A stretch of 64,000 bases of DNA from Zelonia costaricensis (lineage: Eukaryota; Euglenozoa; Kinetoplastea; Trypanosomatida; Trypanosomatidae). Positions 26,557 through 35,725 of this stretch are shown here, in pieces. The position numbers were made by a program, and so were the translations under genes. The stretch lies in assembly GCA_030849075.1 (NCBI GenBank), contig JASAOO010003541.1, positions 1 through 64,000 of the forward strand, written 5' to 3'. The notes beneath the pieces are model-generated. The model saw only the letters and a list, made by a program, of their open reading frames with translations, was not told the DNA's origin and did not search any database. How positions within the stretch are numbered: position 1 is the stretch's first letter; each line of letters opens with the position of its first letter.

Positions 26557-28131
26557 CCTCAAGACGGCAAAGGTCAGTGCCCACAGCGGACCAGCGGTGT
26601 CTCGTGAAGCAGTGAGCCGTCCACCTGTGATGTGCGCTTCGCTTGGGTGGGGCAGTGCACCTGCCAACGCCGCAGCGCAAATGGATGCGTGTGAAGGGGC
26701 CTGTGTGTGTGTGTGGGGGGGTGCTTCGCCGTCGGTGCTGCTGACGTCACTGCTGAGCGGTCACGCGTGACGGTTCGAGTGCGTCTTGGCCCTATGTATG
26801 GCGGATCTGGCGCAACAACCAAGAAAGCAGGCAGGCGGAGTTTCAAGAGGCGTTGTGACGCAGTAGCGCGATCGGGGACGCAAAAGCGCCTGCATTTGCT
26901 AACGTGTGCGCACACCCGAGAAGCTCTAGGGAGCGCGGTGGGTTTCGTGGCAGCGCGTTTTCGCGGTGGCGAGGATGGTGTGGCGACGTTCTCTACCGCC
27001 TTGCCACCCCATGAGGGAGCGACACGGGTGAGAGTGGGAGAGAGAGTGCCAGGGCCGGCCCGGACCCCAAGACTGCCAATCAAGCCTCTGTGCACTGCGC
27101 GTCAGCGGAGGCGCAGTGCCCTCGCCATGGTGTGGTTCCCTTCTTGTTCAGCGGCTGACTGGGCGGTACGTGTGGCCCAGCCCCTGCGTACCCCCAGTGC
27201 TGCCTCAGCGCCAGAGCAGCACCTGCGCATTGGCGGACACAGATGTCCTCTCCTCAGACTGCAGCTGCGGAGAGCGCCTCGCCACCGAGGACACACCGTC
27301 GTAGTCGGTGAATCAGTGACAAAAAAAAAAAGAAGGAGCACGAGCGCTCGCTCAATACCAGCAGAAACACGATTTGACGCGTCACCCCTCCCCCGCAGTT
27401 CTCCTTCCAGTGCAGTGCCTCACGAGCTCATGGGGGCGGCAGAGCACGCGAATCTAAAGAAGAGTAGTGCAACAAAGCGAGGTGCACCGCCGATGCAAGT
27501 GTACTGCGCGAACGGATGAGGGGCACAGTCGTGTCCGTCTCTGCAAAGCGATAGTCGCGCAGCTGCGGAGGTGCCATCGCTTGATCACGCGGCCAGACGC
27601 CCAGAGTGTTGGTTATGTACATAGGCGATGCCAGCGCCACTGACGACGCGAACCGTGAGGACTAGACGAGCAACGCCCAGGTACCTCGAGATGTGCACAG
27701 CGGTACTCCCAGCTAAGAAGGAGCGGGCCACTAAACTCCCGAGAGAAGGCTCACGCGAGCAGTGTGATGCAGGTGTACGGCACACTCCCCCCACGCGCCC
27801 ATCACAGGGCGCGGCCGATTCCCGGCTCAAGCACACATGGGGAAGAAGCTTATGAAAACGTGTGCGCCGAGGGGCGGTGCGGTGGAGCGAAAAGGGGCCC
27901 AGTGGCGGCGCCTACACACACACACACATACACATCAACATGAATGAACACTATCATGAGGCAAAGCAACCCGAGCCGGTGCGTTGCACCGCGAGATGCT
28001 CATCGCACGGCGCCGCGAAACATGGCTGTCGCACGCAGCCTGGCCGAGGTAGAAGTGGCACAGGCTCGTTTCTCCTTTTGTTTTCTTCCAAAGGCCCAAA
28101 ACTCACAAGAAGTGTTGCAGAGGCACGCGGC
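26557..28131. other. Intergenic region with an A-tailed GC-rich block
   Basis: No gene. It holds the acceptor at 26701-26719, a GC-rich stretch around 27030-27320 that ends in an A11 run (27321-27331), and a CA tract near 27914-27930. A GGTTCGA heptamer at 26772-26778 lacks a tRNA fold around it. Confidence 0.5.
26701..26719 (-). promoter_or_regulatory. Predicted spliced-leader acceptor for the 314-aa protein gene
   Basis: On the minus strand a C7 run (26719-26713) and an alternating AC tract run directly into AG at 26702-26701. From there to 26557 no ATG occurs, so the ATG at 26556 would be the first on the mRNA, with a 144-base 5' UTR. This supports trimming the open frame to that start. 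Confidence 0.45.
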
Positions 28132-28422
28132 TCAGTTGTGACGGAAGAACTTCCAACTCAACCACGTCGTGTAGATGCTCACGCACAGCCCCTGAAAAAC
28201 GAGTGGGGCTGCCACCACGTAGAAGACGTCTTGACGGAGGCGGAGGGGAGAAGACGTGTTGGTGCCGATGCGGAGCGGCGCCGCTGCGCCAAATCCGCGC
28301 AGCAGGCAGCGGGCGACCCCGCAGAAGGTCAGCACCGTGAGGAGGAGGATGGCGATAAAGGCGGGCCAGGCGTAGATGAAGCGTACGAGCGGTTTGTGCC
28401 GGTAGTCCGGTACGTCCAGCAT
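28132..28422 (-). CDS. PIG-Y/Eri1-like subunit of GPI-GlcNAc transferase, copy 1 (96 aa)
   Basis: PIG-Y is a small two-pass ER membrane subunit of the complex that moves GlcNAc to phosphatidylinositol, the first step of GPI-anchor synthesis. The first ATG (28422) gives 96 residues. Hydrophobic segments lie at about 14-37 and 65-88, separated by a basic loop, and the chain ends TTWLSWKFFRHN. From memory, mammalian PIG-Y (71 residues, two passes) ends WTWMGIKLFRHN, the same tail with the same spacing after the second segment. The neighbour at 31125-31442 has the same plan and tail. The call rests on topology, size and this C-terminal motif, because PIG-Y proteins are too short and variable for more. 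Other tiny ER proteins (DPM2, PIG-P) lack this tail. Free upstream frame has only a TTG start. Confidence 0.65.
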   Translation of the reverse strand: MLDVPDYRHKPLVRFIYAWPAFIAILLLTVLTFCGVARCLLRGFGAAAPLRIGTNTSSPLRLRQDVFYVVAAPLVFQGLCVSIYTTWLSWKFFRHN

Positions 28423-31124
28423 GTTGGCGCGCTCGTCATGCAACCCACGACGCGACAGGGACACGGCAGAGTACGCAACGCGATGCGATGGGAGCGACTC
28501 TGCCACGACGGTGCTTCGCGCTCCACGCACCTCTCGCGCGGGACAAGACAAGACACTACTTGCCGCACCAAGAAAGAAAACGAGAACACCAGAGAGTGAA
28601 AACCAGACGAGAGGACCTCCCAAAGCGGGGTGCCCTCGGGCGTGAATGCGGAGGGAGAGATAGTGGTGTGAGGCGGCGGCGGATTATTAAGACGGCCACG
28701 CGCAGAACAGCGCGCTCCTGGTTGCTGTGCGCCGATGGGGGGGGGGGGGCTGATGACAATTGGAGCGTTCGTAGGGTATGCGACGAAAGGGCACTACAAA
28801 GCCAGGGCTACGCAGGCACAAGCACCAACGCCAGTGCGCGACTATGCTCGAATACTTCACCGGGGAGGAAGATGGGGGGAGGAGAAGGGGGGCTTGGCGG
28901 CGCGGGGGGGGGGTAAGGGGGGAAAGGAACGACACGCGAGTGTACGACCAAGGGCAGACACGATAGTCGATGAGCAGCGCCGGACACCACCACCACCACA
29001 GAAGGGCCAGTGGTTACGCAAGAATGGAAAAAGAAAAGACACAAGATTAACGGAGTGGCAGAGGCGTGGTGCTTGTCGAGGACCCCGCTGCCGAAGCTAC
29101 GCGTAGACGGCGACGAGTGCACGACGCAGACGTACCGTTTTTTTTTTTTTGAGACACGCGCCACCAAGCGATGCACAGTGATGGAGCACCCGTGCACGTG
29201 TCGTTTCGTTGAGTTAGCGTGAGCACGCTTCAGCGTTCATGTGAAGGCGTGTGTATCTGTGTGTGTATGTGTGTGTGTGTGTGTTGGTGTGGCAGCGCGT
29301 TCCATGTGGACCAGTGCATACACACTGCTCAGGCAAGTCGTGGGCGAAAAGAAGCAAATTGCGAAGCGGAGGGGGGAGGGCACACAGGAGGACGGTGGCG
29401 AAGGACATGGCGACGGCTCAACCGACAAGAGGGCCGCGAGGCGCTTGCTGTGCACCGCATCGAACACGCGGCGAGGTCCCTCAACGTGATGCGGAAAAAC
29501 CGTGAAGGAGGGGGGGTTTGGCGGTGCTCGCCTGCGAGAAAGAAAAGGACGTGCAAAACCGACGTGCCGGCGGAGCGTCGTGTGTATCCCTCGCTCGTAC
29601 AGCGGCGGTGCACGGCTCTTTCCAGCATCCTCGCTGACCGGCCACGCTCTGTCGATCGCTTTGTCTGCTTCTTATTACGCCGCAGCCGACACCACAGTTG
29701 CGGGTCGGCAGGGTCTACATCGCTTGCGCCACTGGCGCAGCACCAGAAAAAACGGGGACATGAAGGACGGACGCCTTGTCCTTCGCCTGTACTCCGCAAG
29801 ACGCGCACCACACCACGCACGCGCGAGCACGTGGGGATGCAGCCCGCGACAGTAGCTCCTCCCCTCCCCCCTCCCTCCTCCGCCTTCCCTTCCTCCCTGT
29901 TCTCATCAGCCCCCACGGTTGCGTTCGCTCAGTTGGGCCGTCAAGACGAGAGCGAGGGGGCGCGGCGTTGCGGGCGTGGGTGGTGGGCTCGATAAGGGCT
30001 AGCGAAGTGGCGGCACGTGGAGGGGGGACGAAGGTGAATTGGGGGTAGCGGACTCTGTTGGGATTTAGTCAAATTTGCAACGCAAAGGCGCCAACACGCG
30101 CTTTTCTACGCCACCAAGTGCGCCTCTTGATCAGACGGTGAGAGACGACGGACGCCACGCAACGCCACCCGTGGTGAGCCAAGGCGTCCACGGTGGCCTC
30201 GACGTGCTCAAGAGCAGAATGACACACACACACACCGGAGCGGAGAGCACATATTTCCCTACAGCCCTGGCGGCAGAGGGAGAGCAGAAGGAAGAGCACA
30301 TGAAAGAGAAACGCAAGCAGTGAGGGGGTGACAATGATGAGAAGCGTTTGGAAGGGTGAAGGAGACAGCACGGTGGAGATGAAGGTGAAGTGGGCCTGCA
30401 GCGCAGGAGAAGGGAGGTCCAGGGGCACGCAATAAGCAAGAGCGAAAGGGCTGAAGAAACACGGCGACACTTACTGCATCCATGAAGAGGCACCGCGCCA
30501 GAGGAGAAATACACAAAACACACACGCACACACACATAAGAAAAAAGACGAGAGACTCCGAAAAAAAAAAAAAAACACGCGCGCTCAAATGAAGCTCGAG
30601 GGTGCGTCAGCCGGTCTCCCGGATGTCGTCATCTCTTCGCGCTGCAAAGCAAAGGCAGCCAACGACAGATAGAGTCGAAGCGTGCACAGTCGACCGCACC
30701 CGCGGCACCGCAAATCGAACAAAACCCCCAACACCATCCGTGACGGAGAAGACACGACGGTGCCCCACGCAAAAGTGGCCTTGACGAGCGGTGAGCGTCA
30801 CGCCATTCGTCCCCCTTGAGAAAAGAGAAAAGCGCTCAAAGAGGAATGAGGGGCGGAGCGGTCAGGGCTGTCGTGCAGGCCAATGCAGCACACCGCTCCA
30901 TGCACTTCGTGTGCCTGTGCAGGCGGGTGCCTCCACACGCCACCATCACGATATCGATTCCTTCTTTGATGCTGTCGTCACTTCAGCTCAAGCATGTCCA
31001 TCTAAGAATCAAGCCCCAGGTACAGTTTCTGACCCGCGCGAAAGAGAACGGAAAGGCGAGGAGGGGGCGGGGCAGGGCAGGGAGGGAGGGAATGCAGACG
31101 GGTGAGCTCGGGCGGGCCGTTGGG
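28423..31124. other. Long intergenic region between the two PIG-Y-like genes
   Basis: No gene seen in 2.7 kb. Open frames on both strands are Pro/Ser/Arg-rich or low complexity. Tracts present: G13 at 28737-28749, T13 at 29138-29150, a (GT)n tract at about 29259-29286, A15 at 30561-30575 and several polypurine stretches. Very small ORFs or a structured RNA cannot be excluded by eye. Confidence 0.5.
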
Positions 31125-31442
31125 CTAGTTGTGTTTGAAGAACTTCCACCCCACCCAACTCGCATAGGCGCAGAAGAAGAGCAGCTGCGGCGAGACGGCC
31201 GCCCAGAGCACGAGGTGCCAGCGCGAGCTGAGAATCGGTGAGGCGCGGTGAAAGTTGAGTGTCTCCTCCTCCAAGCACGTACACGCGTTGTAGACGAACC
31301 ACACCACAAACCCAACCGAGAAAAGAAGCGTTGCGTAGCCAAAGAACAGCGGCGGCTTGTCGAGGTCGGGCGGCGGAATGGCGTTGCCCTCCTCAACGCT
31401 GTCGCTGATGGTCAGCGGCACGTTACACAACGGAAATTCCAT
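31125..31442 (-). CDS. PIG-Y/Eri1-like subunit of GPI-GlcNAc transferase, copy 2 (105 aa)
   Basis: This is a second two-pass protein of 105 residues starting at a true ATG. A short acidic N-terminus (TISDSVEEGN, then PPPDLDKP) precedes hydrophobic segments at about 32-52 (LFFGYATLLFSVGFVVWFVY) and 76-96 (HLVLWAAVSPQLLFFCAYAS). The ending SWVGWKFFKHN corresponds to WLSWKFFRHN in copy 1 and to the tail of mammalian PIG-Y. The two genes also align in the 35-40 residues before the tail with at most one gap, and their last codons are nearly the same in DNA, so they look like an old tandem duplication. If both are PIG-Y, one may have taken a different partner. The GPI link is inferred from the tail and topology. 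Confidence 0.65.
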   Translation of the reverse strand: MEFPLCNVPLTISDSVEEGNAIPPPDLDKPPLFFGYATLLFSVGFVVWFVYNACTCLEEETLNFHRASPILSSRWHLVLWAAVSPQLLFFCAYASWVGWKFFKHN

Positions 31443-33116
31443 CGGACGTCTACGGCGCCGACACAGTGCTGCCCTAGAAGCAAATTAAAGATGCAGCGCT
31501 GGCGTTTTGTACTGCTTTTCCTCAATGCAGCAACGTGGGTGGCACCGGCTCTCTTACACGCAGCTACCCCACATACCACGACGGCTCTCGTGAGCGAGAG
31601 GCGGGTGAGTCCAGCAGCGCCGAGTCGCACGTGAACCCGGGCGCACGCGGTGAATTTTGACTGCGACGCTCCGTCAGTGCGTGACTTTCTACAGCGCCTG
31701 CAACAACAGCAGCGGTGAGGCCCGTATGCACCTATACGAGGAGGGCGCCAAAACACAACCCAGAGAGCTTCGAGGAGCGCAGCGCTGTTGAGCAGCTCGC
31801 TAGGAGCTTCCCATAACACGAGAGTGGAGAGGGTCGAGATAGGGCCGAGTGGGTGCTCCTGCTGGACACGAGTGTTCTCGTAGTGCTCACCCTCCAGATC
31901 AATCCCGAGGTTCCAAAAAAGGGGGAACAACAAATGTGACGGCTGCGACGTTGAACTCTGAACCTGTGTATGTTGCCAGCAAGGCAGTGGCGTGGGAGGC
32001 AGAGGCGGAGGTGAGGGGAGGCGACGGAGCGTGTAGTGCGAAGGTGGGGGTGCTCTGCCAAGGCGGCACAAAACACGGCATCGTTCCTCACGTTTTCCTC
32101 AAAACGTTACCGCCTCTCGAAGCGCTCAACAGATGCGCGTGTGATACGCTGCAATCAACGGCGAATGACCAGATTTGCACCATGGCGCCACGCAGGGCAC
32201 CGCTCTCCACGAGAAGCACCCCGTTTCTTTGCTGTATACTTCGCCAGTGGAGCGCTGGCGAGTGAGCAGGGCCCGTTCGCCGGCACAGAAAAGGGAAAAG
32301 CACACTGGTAGCGTGCGGGAGTGCCGCCTCACAGACCTCAGCTGCTCCACGATCTTGACTCACGGTTCGGAACGAGTTCCACAGCGTGACTTCTGTGCAG
32401 CGTTTCGTTTTCGGTTGCTTAACCAGTATGTACACGATACGTAAAGAGAGGACCATGACAGTGGACTACGGTGCACGCCAAATGAAGGGGCCGCTTTTCC
32501 CCGGGCCTCCCCAGTGTCGACGGACTGAGGGGAGGGGGGGGGGGGGGCGGACGTCAGGAGGAGCGAACGTAAAAGTGCGTGGCGGAGGTGGGAGCCGCCG
32601 TGATGGATGGAGGTCTGGAAAGAGAAAGACTGTGACCTCCCGGACAGGCTACTGTGCGACGTAGCCAACGTTCGCGATGCGCGATGCGTGCCGCACAACC
32701 CCCGGCGCGTTTGTGATACGACGGGCTGAAACACGTAACCCCCAGGTGCGAAGCAGAACAGTCTGCTGACTGCCATGCATGCTCATCTGCCCCCCCACAC
32801 ACACACACACCTACGCGCGCATGTCCTCGCTGCTGTTGGAGGACGCACGAGAGGAGTGGGCCAGAGAATCAAGATGAGGAGTTAAAGGCGGAAAGCGGAG
32901 GCGGAAAGGCCAAGGGGGAACAGAAGAGTCCAGCAGCTGGAGGCATCCGGGCTGAAGGGCGGAACGACGAAAAACGGGTTGCTGATCACAGGACCGACAC
33001 AAACACCACGATCTAGGCATGTGAAACAACGAAAACGCGAAGAGGTCTATTGAAGGGACGCCATCACGAAAGACACGGAGCGGTGGCCACGACCGCACGT
33101 GAAAAGGGCCCCAGTT
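31443..33116. other. Intergenic region
   Basis: No gene recognised. It contains a G14 run (32534-32547) and a CA tract at about 32799-32811. Open frames of up to about 220 codons on the minus strand are Cys/Arg/Pro-rich and lack an ATG-led protein-like start. Confidence 0.5.
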
Positions 33117-33878
33117 CTAGCACAAGCGCGACGGTCGCGACGCCTTGTTGTACCGCGGCGTGTACGCCCCCGGCCCGGGAGTCTCGTCCGACAGGGTCAC
33201 CGCTGTCTGGCAGCCCGCTGAGGTGCCCTGCCGTCCCCGCGAGTCCCGTTCACCTGCAGCGTCGGAGGCCACGTAGTACCGACCCAGCCGCTCAACAAGG
33301 GGGCGAAAGCGCCGTTCGCGGCCAAAGGTACAGACACGCGGGTTGTCCTCGAGAAGGAAGTCACCCATCACAAGCGTGCTGTCATCCTTGGTCGCCATTC
33401 GCAATGCATGTTTAAGGGCAAGGTGAGGCGTCGTGGCAAGCCGCCTGCGGCGTGCCAATTCGTCGGCGATCGATGCGCCGTTCGCACCCACCACCACGCC
33501 ACCGTCGCCGTTCGCAAAGACTAAAGCGGTGGCAGACTCGACGTCGCTGCGTGCGGGCAGGGAGCTGAGGCCGCCTGTGGAGCGCGACGTTGCGGCGTGA
33601 TCGTGAGCTGGCTGTGTCTCCTTCACGGTGCCGGGTTGCATCTGGAGGAGCCCGCGGCGGCGCTCCTCCAACCCCTCCCGTCGCTCTTTGAGCTCTACCA
33701 GCTCTCGGCGAATTGCGTCCAGGTACGGCTGCACATCCGCGCGAGCCGCGGTTGTGGCCCACGTGCGGCGTGAGGCATCACTTGCGCAGACGCTGCGTGC
33801 CGGCGACGACTCGCACGGCATCTCCCACGGCAGTGTCTTGGCCACCGCGTCTGTTCTGTGAAATGCCTCCATCGGCAT
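33117..33878 (-). CDS. STPGR-motif protein, probably axonemal or microtubule-linked (253 aa)
   Basis: The protein has 253 residues from the first ATG (33878); a second in-frame ATG lies two codons on. Residues about 48-80 form a charged helical or coiled stretch (LDAIRRELVELKERREGLEE). A Ser/Ala/Gly-rich linker follows. The C-terminal 65 residues contain NPRVCTFGRERRF and, at 233-239, TPGPGAY followed by TPRYN. That is the core of the sperm-tail PG-rich (STPGR/SHIPPO) repeat found in flagellar inner-junction and cortical microtubule proteins. Only one clear repeat, perhaps one degenerate one, is present, so the assignment is modest. A flagellar location is an inference from the motif, consistent with trypanosomatid biology. 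Confidence 0.75.
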   Translation of the reverse strand: MPMEAFHRTDAVAKTLPWEMPCESSPARSVCASDASRRTWATTAARADVQPYLDAIRRELVELKERREGLEERRRGLLQMQPGTVKETQPAHDHAATSRSTGGLSSLPARSDVESATALVFANGDGGVVVGANGASIADELARRRRLATTPHLALKHALRMATKDDSTLVMGDFLLEDNPRVCTFGRERRFRPLVERLGRYYVASDAAGERDSRGRQGTSAGCQTAVTLSDETPGPGAYTPRYNKASRPSRLC

Positions 33879-35725
33879 GGCGCCGAGGAAACAACCAGAA
33901 AAAAAAAAGTGGAAGTGGCAACGGCGCGGGCCCTGCGATCCTGCCGGAAGAAGCGGGGACGGGAAGGGCAGATGCAGCGGGAATCTTTGAGCTGGTACTG
34001 GCAAAATGAGGGCGTAACCGTACGAGGCACGCTGGTCAGCGGTCACCTACGTGAGCGCAGACGAAACTGGCACCCGCGCAGGGAACTTCAGCGCGTACGC
34101 AGCAGGCGGACGCACAAACGCGGCGGACTTTCGGCGGCAGCGCTTCTTGGGAAGCAGCCACGCGAGGCCGGCGCAATCAAGGTGCGTGTGAGACGGCGAG
34201 GAGAAATCCTCGGCGCGTGCACCTGACTCACGTGAGAAAAACAGCGGGCTGCCACTGAAAGCAAAGGTCAGCGCGCGTTCGTCTAACGAGGACGAGACCG
34301 ACGTTGTGTCACCATCGCCTGAGTACTCGGGCTCGCAAACCGCGTGGTCGAAGAAGGCAAGGAGCGGGGGAAGGCCGAGAAAAGTAGCATGGGTGTTTCT
34401 CCAGGGAGTTGCGCAGATGCGCCGCAGTCAACCGCAAAAAACAAAAACGGCGGAAGGCCCAGTGCGCCGAGTAGCGTCATGACTAGACGATCAGTTGCAC
34501 CACAACGCTGGCCGAGGCGCTCACTAGGTGCCAAGGACCATAAATCAGTGCGACGGCGCCAGCGGTGCGGTTACAGTCCCAAGCGAAAACCAGCATCGCT
34601 CCCTTTACGTTGAATATCTTTTGTTCTTGAGAATCGGAGAGACGGGGATGTTTGGGTGCGTTTGCGCGCTGGCGGAGGAGACTCATTAGAAACATTCGTT
34701 TCACGTGAGAGGTACGCGCCATGACGCGTGCGACGAGCCCGCGGCTGCAATAAGGAGAAGGCCGGAAATCGGTTCCGGAGTCTCCTGTCTGAAAGGACCA
34801 AGAAAGGGAAAAAAAAATGAGGGCAGCGAGTGGATCGACGAGTGCCACGGTACCCGGGAGACGGGGAGCTCGACAGAAGAAAGCAAACGACACGCAATGC
34901 CTCCCTCCCGCTCCCCAGCTTACGATACACCCGACCGCTGCGAACGCTTGCACGCAAGTCCAAAAGGCACGTGGCGGGAAAAATGGGCAAGGAGTCGGCC
35001 TGACGGAAGGGACGACACCAACGGGGAGGAGGGGTGAGAGAGCGAGCATGGCACCTGCTGGTCCCACTGGGTGTACTACGTGTCAGTACCTGCTACAGCG
35101 CTTCACGCAGAGAGCGACTGCGCCAGAAGTCGTGGACGACGCTGGTGAAACGCGCGGCGACTCTCGATGAGCGTGGCATGGCACCAACCACGCCAGAAGC
35201 TGCGGAAACGGAAAAGGAGAAACAACGTTCAGGTGCCCCCTTCGGAGCCGCGTTCTACGATGGCGCACGGTGCGATACTCGAAGAAGAACAAAAGAAGTA
35301 GTGCTGAAAGCAACACAGAAGTGGGCAAATGAAGAGATGACATTGAGTCGTTTTTCAAAACAGAATGCGTTGACCATTTGGACAGCGGCAAAAAAGAAAA
35401 ACAGAAGAGGAAACATGGGGTGTCAGCGAGAAGGCAGAACGAGCACCGAAACTCCCGAGGCGGATCATAGGATGACAGAGCAAGACGAGTGCGGACGGCA
35501 GCATCTTGATGCTGCCCCGCATCCCCAACCTTCCCTTCCCACCCATTACCCCTCACCACGTGCCGGGGCGGTTCTGTTTTAGGTGACCGCAAAAGTCACT
35601 ATTCTCCCGCCCTAATTGGTGCTACAAGCACAGGCGCCCTCAGTCAGAGCAGTGGGTCCAAGTGGCCTGATCGAGGAGACTGAACTTGCATGCACACGTA
35701 CACACCCCGCGTCTCCGTCACCACC
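33879..35725. other. Intergenic region
   Basis: Apart from the candidate 79-codon ORF (34483-34722) I see no gene. A polypurine/A-rich tract lies at about 33896-33912, next to the STPGR-protein start, and other short A-rich runs occur near 34807-34817 and 35390-35410. Confidence 0.5.
34483..34722 (-). CDS. Candidate small membrane protein (79 aa), doubtful
   Basis: An ATG-led frame of 79 codons reads like a protein rather than a shadow. It has a basic start (MARTSHVKRMFLMSLLRQR), a mixed middle (HPRLSDSQEQKIFNVKGAML) and a hydrophobic end (AGAVALIYGPWHLVSASASV, then VVQLIV) that could be one membrane pass. No sure gene overlaps it and it has the cluster's orientation. Against it: third-base GC is lower than in the neighbours, no family is recognised, and the gap shows no clear acceptor immediately upstream. 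It may be a small mitochondrial or ER protein, or chance. Confidence 0.35.
   Translation of the reverse strand: MARTSHVKRMFLMSLLRQRANAPKHPRLSDSQEQKIFNVKGAMLVFAWDCNRTAGAVALIYGPWHLVSASASVVVQLIV

Noticed and set aside
26557..26667. Longer start for the 314-residue protein
   Set aside because: The codon at 26667 is TTG. The first ATG is at 26556, and it is also the first after a good acceptor.
26772..26778. GGTTCGA heptamer as a tRNA T-loop (another at 4913-4919)
   Set aside because: No acceptor stem, D-arm or anticodon stem can be drawn around either copy.
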